Positions 10,851 through 22,964 of a stretch of DNA of 64,000 nucleotides are shown in pieces. The number at the start of each line of letters is the position of its first letter. Positions within the stretch are counted from its first letter, which is position 1. The stretch lies in contig OY987231.1 in assembly GCA_963920705.1 (NCBI GenBank), forward strand, positions 21,429,024 to 21,493,023, written 5' to 3'. The translations under genes were made by a program, and so were the position numbers. Source of the DNA: Odiellus spinosus (Eukaryota; Arthropoda; Arachnida; Opiliones; Phalangiidae). The notes under the pieces are model-generated. The model saw nothing but the letters and a program-made list of their open reading frames with translations, ran no database searches and was not told where the DNA came from.

Positions 10851-12362
10851 CGTTGAACCCTATTTCCGGTAATTGCTACACGCCAATCCTTTAAAACTCC
10901 CGTACGAGAATGTTTGAAGTTATACGTGTTAGTATAAAAGCCAAACTCAATTTCGACAAAATTGCCTTTGTGGAATTTATATTATTAAAGGTAATTGCGG
11001 TATTTAGGACGATCAGATTTTTTTTTTTTTTTTTTTTTTTCGTATAGAGAACTCATTGCTTTCCTAATGGAAGCAGTCAATAGAGCGTGTACGTGTTTTT
11101 GATGGTATTTACATTTATATTGAATGATATCAGCTTTATATCAATTATTTTTAGTTGTAAGCTAATTTTCTACTAAGAAAGCGTTACCAAAATTTGTTTG
11201 CATCTATTTTTCTCACCCCCTACAATTTAAGTGCTCCCTACACCGTTAATTATGTTTGTCGCGAGACTAATTATCCATGAAAGGCCGTGTTGTTATTTTG
11301 GGATAGTAAATATCTTCGCGAGTGTATATCAAGTATGCCAGGATAGTTTAAAAATGTTATTAGGCTAACTGTTTGATTTTGTTTCAAGAATAATTTATAT
11401 TCCTATGGTATTTGATATTGTGTATTGATCCGCGTCGGCTTTCGCTGTTTTGTAAACTATTGTTGCAAAATTACGTAACCATGTTTTATGTATACCAAAT
11501 TTGCGTAGCATTAAAGTTAGGCTTAGTAAATTATAAAGGCTATTAATTTTAAACACCTTAAACCACTGAAATTTTGATTAGGTGTAAGGATTTAAAATTC
11601 CTTATAAGAGCTTTTCGTCTGCTCCCTGACTAGTACTCAGAAAAACTTTGGCGCAATGAATTTTGTATTCAAAGGCCAATAGTTCATTATTTTGGGCCTG
11701 AAGCTTAGGTTTTGGCGGCATTATTACAGTTGCATCAAATATCAGACTAAAATATCAAGGAGACACTCAGGAATATACTTTTACCAAAATATCGTACGTT
11801 ATGATGATATAAAATTGTTCTATAGCTAAATTTTAATTACTGTAAATTTAAAAGCTGAGCTGGAAACTCAGAATACGGGAGGTTCTATAAAATCATTTAA
11901 AACGTCGCAGAGCTAGCCACAATATGCCAAATTCCGAGCTAGAATAATTTAAAAATAAACAAGAAGGAACTCGTTTCTAGGGTAAATTAAAGTTCCACAA
12001 TTCGCAAAAAGGGAACTCAAAACCAAAATCAAATTTCAAAAGCGCTGTTGTCCCTTATTTCGACGGTAGAAACTTAATTATCTCTCTTAATTAAGTTCAA
12101 AACGCGATTTCAATTACATTGTTCCCTGTTCCTAAAATTAATTTGCATTTCTCGAAAAGGACTTGAAGAGAGACAAAGTCTCGTCAAAGTTTGTAAGTTA
12201 TGTAATAATAATAATATTATTATTATATTTCGCTATATTTGGAGCTTCTACTTCATCCTTTTGAGTTTAATTGGTACGGTTTTAAGCCCAATATATTGAA
12301 AGCGAAGCGACTAAGCCGTTCTTAAAGAGGGAAGGGACTAGTTTCGAAACACAGGGAGACCA
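10851..12362. other. AT-rich stretch, nothing recognised
   Basis: It contains a poly-T run (11021-11040) and an AT trinucleotide palindrome near 12200-12230 (TAATAATAATAATATTATTATTA). No exon is supported. Confidence 0.45.
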
Positions 12363-12500
12363 GTCATAAACTTAAATTCTTTAGGAAGCATGTAAATATA
12401 TTTCCAAAATTTAGGATTAATAGGATAATATAGGACTAAAATTATCTCAAATAAAGGATTTTAAAGGGAAAATATTTCAGCAAAGTAGAACTCCCAGTTG
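12363..12500. repeat. Dispersed repeat, copy 1 of 2 (partner at 27070)
   Basis: It shares with 27070-27230 the ordered blocks AAATTTAGGATTA, TAGGATAATATRGGACTAAAAT and TTTTAAAGGG followed by TTTC.GCAAAG. Neither copy has resolvable terminal repeats or target duplications. Confidence 0.5.
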
Positions 12501-12770
12501 AAAATCCACACAAAATAATAGGTATTATCAGAGGTTAATAATTATATCAATATTATGTACTCTGGGAGCCCTGGCAAAAGCCAAACTTACTAAAATTATG
12601 CTAGTCATTAGTGATCTGTTGTTTCACACACTTAAAAAAGACATTATGAAGTTATAAAAATACGAAAACCAACCAGTCATCCTTATTAAAAACCATAAAG
12701 AAAAACAACTCGTATAAAAATAAAATTTCAAAAACAATTTCAAAATAAAAAGTTTGGCCCAAAAAATTTC

Positions 12771-12821
12771 TCAAGTCTCGTCGCCCTTGTCGGTACACAA
12801 GCCTAGTTCATCCAGGGATGC
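12771..12821 (-). CDS. Possible 3' terminal exon, unidentified
   Basis: On the minus strand an acceptor (ACATTCAATTACCAG) is followed by 16 codons and TGA. The peptide is ASLDELGLCTDKGDET, hydrophilic and acidic like many protein C-termini. The exon is short, and no canonical AATAAA was seen in the next 150 bp. It lies 77 bp downstream (in the minus-strand sense) of the open frame 12899-13156, which ends in its own stop, so the two need not belong together. Confidence 0.33.
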   Translation of the reverse strand, partial: ASLDELGLCTDKGDET

Positions 12822-12898
12822 CTGGTAATTGAATGTATTAGGACAATTTCCGAACATTATATCTGGCGAACGTAAACTGGCACCTCATAAATCACCTT

Positions 12899-13156
12899 TC
12901 AAATTTTAGAAACGTCTTTCGGCCCAGGGATGGATCCCGAAGAGATCCCGCCCACCCAAAAGCCTCGGATACCGAAAAAAGAGTGTTGGGGTGATAGGTG
13001 GGTGGGCGAGAACCCATCTATTGTATACGTTTGAGCGGGCTCAGGTAATTTGGGGGATTTCCCGAATACGCAGGTGACCGTAGGCGCGAGGTGATTGATT
13101 TTTGCTTCCCCCCACCCTATAGTTCTTTCCTTTTCGTAAGAAAAAGTTGCGCTTCG
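12899..13156 (-). CDS. Open frame of 85 codons on the minus strand, unidentified
   Basis: This frame is bounded by stops at 13159-13157 and 12901-12899 and has no ATG. GC content is near half, unlike the flanks. The peptide is rich in Pro, Gly and Ser (SPKLPEPAQTYTIDGFSP, GGISSGSIPGPKD). It may be an exon of a proline-rich protein, or a chance opening in a GC-richer pocket. A plus-strand frame of 76 codons overlaps the same pocket and is equally unproven. Confidence 0.27.
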   Translation of the reverse strand, partial: RSATFSYEKERTIGWGEAKINHLAPTVTCVFGKSPKLPEPAQTYTIDGFSPTHLSPQHSFFGIRGFWVGGISSGSIPGPKDVSKI

Positions 13157-13947
13157 CTATATAGACCTTCCCCCACCGTGTATCTACACATCCATCACAA
13201 AACAGGCTCGTTCTACAGGCCTACGTCTCGTTTTTACGGCCATTTCACATTGGTGATTTATTCCAAACGCTTATTGCAGCACCCTGGAACGAAACCTTCG
13301 TCTTATATACGGAATATATAGAAGACGTAAAAAGATATACAAGGGGAAGATGAAAGCCTGGCTCGGAAAAAAAAAAAGGTATTGCAACCTTCAATATATT
13401 CGTTTCAAATATTAGAGCCACTAGAGCGAAAGGTATGTTAATATCCCCACTGGAAAAGTACTGTAAGTAGCCTTACAGGTAAGTTGCTTGACCACCAATG
13501 GGTCAGTCACTTATACCATTACTTCCTCGTGATTTTAAGATTTAACGCCAATTACCAAAGAAATTAAAATTTCCAAACAGTGATTTGGACCTGCACTCAA
13601 TCCTAAAATTAGCTATATTAATGTCTGACAGATTTAGAAGCAAACATGATGCTAATGATTCTAGTATTGCTCCCAAAGTATAAGGAACTTCTCATAATCT
13701 TGGCATTCAATTCATGTTGATTTATTGTATTAACTTTAAGAGAACCGACTTCACATAGTGGTCTCAGGGTCGCCATGAATCCAGCTAAGCTTATTTCCCG
13801 GGTAAGTTTTAAATTTATTTCTAGTTTGTACATTTTTTACTGGTGGATAAGGCCTATTTAAACAATAAGGAATCTATAAAAAAATCATTAGTTGTTACGT
13901 TGCATTCTTCCTTTAAAGAACCAGTTGTTTCCGTGTTAAATTTTCCC
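13157..13947. other. Stretch without recognised features
   Basis: It holds a consensus-like donor (CCTTACAG|GTAAGTTG near 13483) on the plus strand, but the upstream frames are closed, so no exon is called. Confidence 0.4.
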
Positions 13948-13951
13948 TTAA

Positions 13952-14430
13952 AGGGAGAATGAAAGGCCAAAACAACATATTTTTAATCGATTAAGAATGC
14001 TAAAATAATGAGAAAAACAATAATATAACTCACCCAAAATATTTCCTTATTTTATAAACAATTTCCAAAGTTCCGAAACTTGCAGATGCTAAGCCTTGGC
14101 TGCCTAGCTCGGCGAACTAGGCGAGCACGAGCCGTAATGTTTTCAATATTCCCGTCTGATCTAGTCGCCAATCACGAGCGAGTACACATATTTTTAAAAT
14201 ACGCGTACTCGCTCGTGATTGGCGACAAGTACAGCCGCGAATATTAAAAAAAAAAAACAGATCGTGCTAGCCTAGTTCCCCGAGCTAGGCAGCCTAGGCT
14301 TAGCACCGGAACTTTGGAAATTGATTATAAAATAAGGAAATATTTTTGGTGGGTTATATTATTGTTTTTCTCATTATTTTAGCATTGTTAATCGATTAAA
14401 AATAGCTTGTTTCGGCCTTTCATTCTCCGT
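13952..14430. mobile_element. TTAA-flanked palindromic element, copy D1
   Basis: A 479-bp element lies between TTAA (13948-13951) and TTAA (14431-14434). The arms are complementary over more than 100 bp, starting AGGGAGAATGAAAGGCC. The centre holds a second perfect hairpin (CAATCACGAGCGAGTAC and its complement near 14170-14225). It has no ORF. TTAA duplication is known for the piggyBac and Kolobok superfamilies; which one applies cannot be settled without a transposase. Confidence 0.88.
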
Positions 14431-14434
14431 TTAA

Positions 14435-15460
14435 AATACAGGATGGATTCTAGTATATAATATAAAACAACTCAAAGCAACCTTGCTCCTAGAAAAAACT
14501 TTTGTTCATTAATACGAGATGCAATATTTTAGCACTCAGGAGTCCGGTATATATAGTTAACTTTTAAAACGATATGTGGATCATATTCATATATGGCTTC
14601 GACGCGTCGCTTTGCTACCTATTGCCTTTTATACTTTCCATCAGAAACGAAATATTTTTCTCCCAAACTTCCCCTCTATAAAATAAGATCGAAAGAGAGC
14701 TATTTAATATACACCGAACTCTATAGTGTCTATGATTTTTGTCAGAAAACTGCTATACTTATATTAGTTTTTATTCCATCGTCATTCATCAACGGGTACA
14801 ATGCTAGGCTATACCATCATCTCTACCACGCGTTACCTTAGTGATAAAGTGAGACACGCCTTTGCAAGCGCTGCTAAATTAACTCGCCATATATTATTGC
14901 TATAAAATAAATTTGCCTATGGAAGGAGCTACTTCTGTTCCCTCTACAGGTTGGGATTTCTTTTTTTTTTTCAAACGCCCCAGTTTTTTTTAGTTTTTTT
15001 TTTCCTTTTTCTTAGAGCAGGACTATATCCCTAAGGTACAATAACTATATAGGAAGTAGAGAAAGACGAAAAGGTTTACGATGTCGTAAAACAGTTTAAT
15101 AGTGGACTTTAAATTCCAACTTTCTTCAATAGCTTCTACTGTATCCAGGAGAAACGGAAGAAGGGGAGCTACTCCTTAAAACAATTTTAATGTCTTGTTA
15201 TCTAAGAGTCTCGTTTCGATACCGTATCCCTCTAAGAGTTAAAATGGCATACCATTAGGATTATATTGGGGTTATTTCTTTTAATGTTATAAGCCGCGCC
15301 TCTCGTTCACATTTTTTTTTTTTAAACTTTAATAGATGAAAGTTTAAATTGATATTGATTTAAAAGCATCATCTATCACTTCAGCCCGAAACCTAGCAGC
15401 CATAAAATCCAAAAAAGGAATGAAGAGGTTGTGAAAAAAGTAATACAAAAGTTCTCGTAC
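14435..15460. other. Stretch with one short ORF, unassigned
   Basis: A frame at 14593-14841 (82 codons, start ATG, stop TAG) is rich in Tyr and Leu and has no supporting signal. I treat it as chance. The rest is T-run rich. Confidence 0.4.
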
Positions 15461-15464
15461 TTAA

Positions 15465-15946
15465 AGGGAACCTCGAGAGATTGTAAAACCATATTTAAAA
15501 TGGACAATATTTTGTGACACAGACCTTAATTATTCTATCGCGTCGCGACTTGTGATAGGCGCGCAGATTGGAATCATCTTCTCCAGGTCATGCCAAAAAT
15601 CAGAATAGTCCTGGTCGATTTGCCGGAAATGGGCCCTTGTCTCATAGCCGCGCCGCCATCTTTTTGTAGTAACAGGTTGCCAGACTATTTCTAATTTTAT
15701 TTCCCACAAACCAAATTCAAGTTGTTAGTCCAACGCTTCCTATATGATAAAGTATAGGAGGCGTTGGTTAGTCTGTAGCTATTTTCACACTACAAAAAGA
15801 TGGCGGACGATCACGTGACAAAAAGTTTTCCCCGCCAAAATTTTCGCGAGGTTCTCTAGACTTCCGGTTTTGGAAATCGACCAGGACTATTTGGCACGTT
15901 GATTCAGAAAATAAATTTAAACTCATTTTTAGCCCCAAGTTTCCCT
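15465..15946. mobile_element. TTAA-flanked inverted-repeat element, D3
   Basis: It is flanked by TTAA at 15461-15464 and 15947-15950, with short outer ends AGGGAAC / AGGGAAA. A stronger inner inverted repeat (ATAGTCCTGGTCGATTT near 15603 and its complement near 15875) and another pair (CTTTTTGTAGT / ACTACAAAAAG) lie within. Near the centre, CAACGCTTCCTATA and TATAGGAGGCGTTG form a hairpin. It is non-coding and of similar size to D1 but unrelated in sequence. Confidence 0.65.
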
Positions 15947-16363
15947 TTAAGTAATACATATCTTGTTCGTGCCATTTTATATCGGTCTATAAGAGACCAT
16001 ATACTTTGTATCATCTTGTTTATCTTAAAATCCAATCAATAAAGGTTAAAATAATAAATTGAGACGAAGGGATAAAGTTTCGAAGCGCTATAACAACGAT
16101 CTCCTAAAGCTAAAGCAAACATTAAAGGGGTTTCTAATTCTAAACTTTAAAATAATAGTCTTTATATAGTTTATTATTCTCCTATACAGCGTTGGAATAC
16201 GCTTTGTAGTCTTATCACATCTTCAAAAAAAAAATTTAAAGCGCTAAGGCCTTTCGTTTAACTTCATATATGCTAATTACCATAGAGTTTTACGTCAATA
16301 TTAGTATAGTTTAGGTAAGAAGAGAGAATCGGGATGAACTCTTGGTGATTAATTTGTTCAGCA

Positions 16364-16646
16364 ACGTTCACACTTGACACTTTAGTACCGTTTTCAAACC
16401 GTTTCGAATGTTCTAATCGACTTTTTAAGATATTAATTTTATTTATTGATCATAGATTAATACGGGGGACCCCAAAATTTTATAATTTGACCTTTCCAAA
16501 ACTGTTAAAAACGGTCTCAAAGTCTGTAGTGTGAACGCAGCTTTCTAGAATTACGTTCGCACTAGAGATGAAACAAACCGTTTCGAAATGTTCAAATTAA
16601 CTTTTCAAAATGATTTCAAAGTCTCTAGTGTGAACACGGCTTAATT
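16364..16646. mobile_element. Family I related inverted repeats, tandem pair
   Basis: Two adjoining units, about 16364-16547 and 16550-16646, start with ACGTTCACAC or ACGTTCGCAC and end with GTGTGAACGC or GTGTGAACACGGCTT. They contain AAACCGTTTCGAA. These ends match the outer ends of the elements at 48021, 58164 and 62101. They are non-coding. Confidence 0.55.
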
Positions 16647-18099
16647 GGTTCCTTTTTCATAGAAAATGTGGTCAAAATTGTTACATAATTTTGGCTTGGA
16701 TTGGTCACTAATTTATCTTTCTATTTTGAGACGTTTTAGATGGAAGTCCTGCCTAAATCTTAAACACTTTTGGTTACAGTTGGCCTCAGCAGAGATGGCC
16801 GAATTATGCACAAACAATTACACGTATTAGAACATTGAAATTATCCCCAGCGAAATAAAAAGAGAGTGAAAGGTTAAATGTTGCAAGAAAATCGACCCTC
16901 TAGGGAAAATAGAACCCAAGAAAAAAAAATTTAAGAAAAAAAAATCTAGATATTTAACGACCCGCGCATGAAGAGTTCAAAATTTTTAAAGAAGTGAATT
17001 TTGGAATCGAGGAAGCGTTGTATGGCGTTTCCTGGCCATGTTTCCATCACAATTTTTTGGTCGTAAAAATTATATGGAAGATTATAGAAAATTCGAATGT
17101 GTGTATGAGAGAGAGAGAGCAAGGGAGAGGACGCGCTGTGTTTTAAATCGAGCAAAAAGGAAAAAATAAAAAATAACTCATCGATCACCTAATATTCTGA
17201 AAGTTGCTCTCGCTAGGGTTTCAACATTCTAATCGGACACTGGGTCCTTATATGGCGCTGTTTACGCTTATGGGGTAAAAAAGAAAAGGGTGAGAACTTG
17301 GAATCGAGTACCGTTGGGGGTGGCGACGAGCCGAGGGCGGGGTGGGCTCTCGCCCAACTTAATGAGGCGTACGCGGTTCTTTGGAAGTCGCATTATCCAT
17401 CTTTCACGCCAGGATTCTTTCAACGCGAGACTCGGAGCAGCCTCGATTCTCGAATCCAAGGCCTATAGCTAGAAAATATTCTTCTCGCTAAGAAAGACGT
17501 TGAAAAGTGGGAGTTGTAAATTCATCGCTTTTTTTTTTTTCTTTTTCCCCATCCAATGTTTTTTCTCCAAAGTCTCTCTCCAGCAGCTCTCGCTCTTTCG
17601 CGAAGGAACAATATTTTTTCGTCCAAATTCGAGGATGAGGAAGAAGATATCTTCTGTAAGAAGTGACGGACCAAGATGGGAAACAGCTTCCTTGACATTT
17701 TCCAGACAAAGGAGCTTTCTCCGATTGATTTTAAAGCCACCCCTTTCCTTTCGCATTTATTTTTCACCCCGCGAAGATACGTTTCTCGCTGGGTTTTATT
17801 TTATTTTATTTATTTGACAAAAGATCGTTATTCAGGGTGCTATTGAAAGCTTGCTAAGCGTAGTGGCCAATAGTTAAACTCTATTAATTTATATCAACAT
17901 TAATTTTATAGGGGTTTTAGTTCATGCTTGGGCCCCACATCACAGCGCTCCATTATGTCCCTAGTTTTCTAGTATCGCGAGCACCAAACATTAGGGCCCC
18001 TCAGACAAACATTTCAGGTCGAGCCAAGGCCCACTTGACCCATCTAACGCGCGTTTTATCTTCGAATTTTCAAATTGTGAGAAATTTTAAATTATATAA
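16647..18099. other. Mixed stretch, no supported gene
   Basis: It has a GA microsatellite near 17108 and a GC-richer pocket at 17270-17470 that is open on both strands for about 60 codons without splice or start support. I see no reason to prefer either frame. Confidence 0.4.
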
Positions 18100-18106
18100 T
18101 CATGAT

Positions 18107-18444
18107 CAGAAGCCGATGAAACCCTCCTTTGAAGTCTACTACTCCAATGTTCCATATAGCGCTCCTCTCTGTATGGGTAAAATTCACAATTTTACGAGTT
18201 AGAAGGGGTCCTACTTCATCCCCCCTGTCTACGGAAAATTGTAAATTCTCTCTCTCCACAAACGACGACGTTTTTTGGACGAACTCCAAGGGTTGCTAGA
18301 GATATTCGGTGGACGAACTCCCGCTCCGAAAACATCTACCGTTAGGAGGCGTACGAATCGCGCTTTTTGAGAATAACCCATACAGAGAGGGGTAGACAAG
18401 ACCCGGGAGTAATAGACTTCAAATGAGGGTTTCATCGGCTTCTG
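18107..18444 (-). mobile_element. Family B element, copy B1
   Basis: A full-length copy (338 bp) begins and ends with CAGAAGCCGATGAAACCC and its complement. The terminal repeats are about 39 bp, followed by a weaker inner inverted repeat around CTCTCTGTATGGGT. The perfect 7-bp duplication TCATGAT lies at 18100-18106 and 18445-18451. Orientation is assigned relative to copy B5. Confidence 0.93.
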
Positions 18445-18451
18445 TCATGAT

Positions 18452-20020
18452 TTATTCGAAAGCGCAATGTCTTAAGTTGAATACCACCTTGTTTTATCAG
18501 CCCGTTCTACTTGGCGCAAGATAGAGAGGCAAGAATGTTTAACCTCTTCTCTTAAAAAAAAATTCGAAAAGGTTCTTATGAAAAGGTTATTGTTAAATAA
18601 GGGATTTTTTTTTTTCTCCTAACAAAAAATAAAAAAAAAATCACTCCGTAAGATTGCGAAGATGGAAGAAAAGTCCTTATAACAGCGCTGGTATCTCTCT
18701 TTCCCCCGGAAAAAAACGTAGATGAAAGAGTAAGGTACACTTCACTGCGAGTTTGGTTTTTGAAATAGGAAAAGTTGGAAAATGGTCTCGAAAGCCATGA
18801 GTTTTCTACCTGTTTCATTTTGAAGAAAAGAAAATTCTTATTTTTATTCCTTACTCTAGTGGAAAGCTCTTTAGATATACAGCGCCTACAGAAACGGAAT
18901 TTAGAAATAGCAAAAAAATTTCAAGTTTTCAAGGTTCGTATAGAGGAATTGGATCGATGCTGACGATGCTTATTTTTAAGGGTTTCTTTAGGAGCTCGCT
19001 TTGATCGCGCTCGTAATGAAATTGGAATAAAAACCAACCCATAATCCTAAACATAATAAAATTAGTTTTCTCAATGCAGACGACAAAAAGCCTCGTTAAA
19101 TGTGAAATCATTATCATGTCGAAAAAAAGACCAAGGCTTAATATGGTTTCTGAGAAATCCATAGAAATTTGTTGATTAATTCTATTGGTTGTCCATAAAA
19201 GGAACAAAAGGTTCACACAAGAGTAAAAGCCTATAAAACAAGAGTGAAATTATCCCACTATCCAATCAAAACTAGATAAAAAAATAGGAACAAAACAGCC
19301 TCAAAGAGCTGATACTTTCTTACAGAAAGAGACTGGATAATTAAAGTTTATTAAACACTTAGATTAGATTGATTTATTAATACGGTACGGAAAATATGGT
19401 AAAGCAACTGGCGCGGCTCTAGAGTATCTCCTAAATTCCTGCTTTTCTGCTACACACTTAATTTACCTTTACCAAAGGTAGAAGGGAGGGATAAGTGTAT
19501 GTGGGTCCCATTGGCTCCCGCCTTTGACAAGGCATATTTGGAGTGCATCAGGGAAGAGAGTTTCACGGCGGCCCCAGTTGCATTAACTCATTCAATAAAT
19601 TTTCAAAATAGATTGATTTAGTACTCAAACTTAAAATTTAGGGTGGTTTAGTGACCCATTGACCCCTCCCCCCCCCAAAAAAAAACAGAAAATAGTGTAC
19701 AAAAAGTGCCTGAATACAAAAGTTGGGTCAATAAACTAAACATATTTTAAAACTCAATACGTAACACCCCTTGTCTCTGGAAACAAGCTCCAACAAGAAC
19801 TTCGAGTCGATCTTATTCTCGACACGGTGCAATACGTTCTATTCAGGCGCCTTTTTCTATAAATAGGGGTTCGAGCATAAACCCTGATTCTTCTTATTTC
19901 TAAGAAAGGGTTTCGTGCCTAGCGGGCGATACTTTCCGGATACGGAAGTGAAATAGAAGAGCTATATACTAGAAATGAAAGAGTCTAGAGAAAGAACATC
20001 CTCTTCGCCGAGTCCTATAC
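18452..20020. other. AT-rich stretch, nothing recognised
   Basis: Several 60-95 codon frames are present on both strands with no splice or start support. A poly-C/A tract lies at 19660-19686. Confidence 0.4.
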
Positions 20021-20182
20021 CTTGCCCCACCCAGCGGGACTGGTTTGTAGCCCGTACCATCCTTTCCCTCAGACAGACCATGCGGGTCAGAAACTTCTTC
20101 ACTATATACTATAGCTAGTCCAAGCGGAAGTTTAAGCCACTTGGCAGGAAACTGCTTACTAGCATCGATTTTATCCACCGCG
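20021..20182 (-). CDS. Internal exon of an unidentified protein-coding gene
   Basis: A 162-bp open segment is bounded by an acceptor (AACCCCACGCAG|CG in loose form, AG at 20184-20183) and a donor (GGCAAG|GTATAGG, exon end 20021). It reads as one leftover base, 53 codons and two bases. The peptide includes AVDKIDASKQFPAKWLKLPL, GLAIVYSEEVSDPHGL and GKDGTGYKPVPLGGA, with a mixed globular composition. Codon third positions and GC differ from the AT-rich flanks. No family was recognised. It could belong to a minus-strand gene starting near 27.6 kb, but the phase cannot be checked without the other exons. Confidence 0.5.
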
Positions 20183-20814
20183 CTGCGTGGGGTTTTGGTT
20201 TAGAGAAAGTGTAGGGGCTTCTAACGCTACTTATTTAGACTCTGAACCCTTTTTTTTTTGTTGGAGTCTAGCTGGCCTCGTAAATAACTTAAACTGAGAA
20301 CTCTCTTTACTGTAGGGCCCCAGGAAGAAAGAAAAAAAAAAAAAAAAAAAAATCGATAAAGATTTTGGATCGTCTTTCTTTTAACCTTTGCCTTTTTTCC
20401 CCCCAAAAGGAAAATTTTAACCCTATAGGATAAACTTTAATTTGAAATTCTCTTTCCTATATATATTTATATGGTGCTTAATCCTATATATGTCAAACTA
20501 GTAGTTATTTCCGTCGTTAAATTTTTAAACGAGTATCGTGGAAATTGAATTTCGCTTCAAAGCGTAGTATAGGTATTTGAAATTACACCGATTCATTATT
20601 AAACTAGTTTCAAATAAAGTTTCAGTTCGATCTCATTTAAAGAACGACAAAATCGGAGATTAAGAGTTTAATTAAAGGGATAATAAAGACGATTCTCGCG
20701 TTATTTTTCATTATGTTGATTAACTGTAAAAATAGTAGGCTTGAGACCATATCAATGTAAGAAGACTCTTCTTTAATCTGGAATGTCCTGCCTTTTACTT
20801 CTTAGTACAGCGTC
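20183..20814. other. AT-rich stretch upstream of the 18-bp satellite
   Basis: It contains an A run at 20331-20351 and nothing assignable. Confidence 0.45.
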
Positions 20815-21729
20815 AACCCAAGGGCCTAAAATAATCCAAGGGCCTAAAATAACCCAAGGGCCTAAAATAACCCAAGGGCCTAAAATAACCCAAGGGCCTA
20901 AAATAACCCAAGGGCCTAAAATAACCCAAGGGCCTAAAATAACCCAAGGGCCTAAAATAACCCAAGGGCCTAAAATAACCCAAGGGCCTAAAATAACCCA
21001 AGGGCCTAAAATAACCCAAGGGCCTAAAATAACCCAAGGGCCTAAAATAACCCAAGGGGCTAAAATAACCCAAGGGCCTAAAATAACCCAAGGGCCTAAA
21101 ATAACCCAAGGGCCTAAAATAACCCAAGGGCCTAAAATAACCCAAGGGCCTAAAATAACCCAAGGGCCTAAAATAACCCAAGGGCCTAAAATAACCCAAG
21201 GGCCTAAAATAAACCAAGGGCCTAAAATAAACCAAGGGCCTAAAATAACCCAAGGGCCTAAAATAACCCAAGGGCCTAAAATAACCCAAGGGCCTAAAAT
21301 AACCCAAGGGCCTAAAATAACCCAAGGGCCTAAAATAACCCAAGGGCCTAAAATAACCCAAGGGCCTAAAATAACCCAAGGGCCTAAAATAACCCAAGGG
21401 CCTAAAATAACCCAAGGGCCTAAAATAAACCAAGGGCCTAAAATAACCCAAGGGCCTAAAATAACCCATGGCCTAAAATAACCCAAGGGCCTAAAATAAC
21501 CCAAGGGCCTAAAATAACCCAAGGGCCTAAAATAACCCAAGGGCCTAAAATAACCCAAGGGCCTAAAATAACCCAAGGGCCTAAAATAACCCAAGGGCCT
21601 AAAATAACCCAAGGGCCTAAAATAACCCAAGGGCCTAAAATAACCCAAGGGCCTAAAATAACCCAAGGGCCTAAAATAACCCAAGGGCCTAAAATAACCC
21701 AAGGGCCTAAAATAACCAAAGGGCCTAAA
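20815..21729. repeat. 18-bp satellite array
   Basis: About 51 almost identical copies of CCCAAGGGCCTAAAATAA. Variants are rare: an ACC instead of CCC start near 21212, 21230 and 21428, GGGGC near 21056, and one 17-bp unit near 21466 that shifts the frame. Because 18 is a multiple of 3, long frames appear on both strands (GPKITQ and GYFRPL repeats); these are by-products of the array. Confidence 0.98.
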
Positions 21730-21737
21730 ATGTTTAA

Positions 21738-21958
21738 CAGGGTTCGTACAACAATTGGAAAACCAATTTCCCTGGTTTTTCCAGGTTTTTCCCAATGATT
21801 TTTCCCTGATATTTCCAGGTGCAGCTAATGTTTTAGACAACTCTAATAAAATCCACTTAGTATCATCGAAGTTTATGATCCATAAATTTCCCTAATTTTT
21901 GTTAATTGTTTAAGAGTTTTTGACGATATTTCCAGGTATTCCAGGTTTGTATGAACCC
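21738..21958. mobile_element. hAT-like short element adjoining the satellite
   Basis: The left end CAGGGTTCGTACAA and right end TTTGTATGAACCCT are complementary. TTTCCAGG motifs recur inside. The expected 8-bp duplication is not clear, and the right end has CCCTT instead of CCCTG, so it is probably an eroded copy. The left end starts 8 bp after the last satellite monomer. Confidence 0.6.
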
Positions 21959-22957
21959 TTTTTGAATACATATTTTTAATAGAATGATAAACTAAAAATA
22001 TTACGCGTAGGTCTAGCTTCAAAAATAGAGTGTCAGTCTCACTTTAAATAATAAAATATTTCCAATATTTTTTAATTCTAGAAAATTCAATGATAATATA
22101 TGATTCTACCTTATTCTTGTTATTTCGATCCATTTTCATTCAAAAAATATAAAGTATACGTATTTGTTTTTCAATCGAATATGATAAGCTCTATATTTTC
22201 CATATATCCTTATTCAAATTTACACCGAGTTATATTTTACGAAAACTTTAGAATTTCGAGGTAATCTATATTCCTAACGTAAAATTTCCTTTTGTTTCAG
22301 AAACAAAAGAGAAAAATACATTTGAGAAATCATTAAATAAAACGTCAAATCGATCAAATTCTTTCTTTCGCCTTGGCCCTAACCCTAGGTATAAGACCAA
22401 ATCGACCCATCATCTAAAAGATTAACTATTCAAAGCCTCGGATAACGATGAACATTAAAAATCTTAGCTAGGTATACGCGCCTAGACGTGCTAATTCCCT
22501 TCACACCCCCTTATATTAAATAATAAAAGAGCTTCAAGCTCTTTCTATCGTCAACTCCAACTCGAATTGGCAGCGAGAAGAAACGTAACCCAAGTGTTAA
22601 CTCTCTTATTTCTTGGCTTAGAGACAGAGGGAGTTTATCTACGCGGGTGTTGGAATGAACTATAACCCAACACCGCACGGTGTTTACCTTTTACCCAGGC
22701 TTTAACGATCTTAGATATTCGCGGCGTATAGTTGCGTGCGCTAGTCGTTAAAAATCTCGTGTCCAAATTTTTGCCTTTTAAAGATCAGTTTTACGATCGT
22801 GAGAAGGTTAGGTAAAGAAGAAATTTCGGCTATTAAAAAAGCTAGAGCCTGAAGATAAAAAAAAATCCAACACCACTTCCAATTAGTTTCCATTCCTTTT
22901 ACTTTTTCAATAGACGACGGTTTACTAGTGATTTTTATTGTAGCATACGGAGTCTAG
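21959..22957. other. AT-rich stretch, nothing recognised
   Basis: A 20-bp palindrome built on TTTTGTTTC...AAACAAAA lies near 22292-22312. No exon was seen. Confidence 0.45.
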
Positions 22958-22964
22958 CGTATAC

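Noticed and set aside
13430-13490. Consensus donor CCTTACAG|GTAAGTTG on the plus strand
   Set aside because: All upstream frames are closed within a few codons, so no coding exon can end here; an untranslated exon remains possible but unsupported.
17268-17472. Overlapping 60-codon frames on both strands in a GC pocket
   Set aside because: No splice site, Kozak context or family resemblance supports either strand, and both being open reflects local composition.
20773-21840. Very long ORFs (355, 232, 218 codons) over the 18-bp array
   Set aside because: They arise because the unit length is a multiple of three and lacks stops in those frames; the peptides are pure six-residue repeats with no start context or gene signals.
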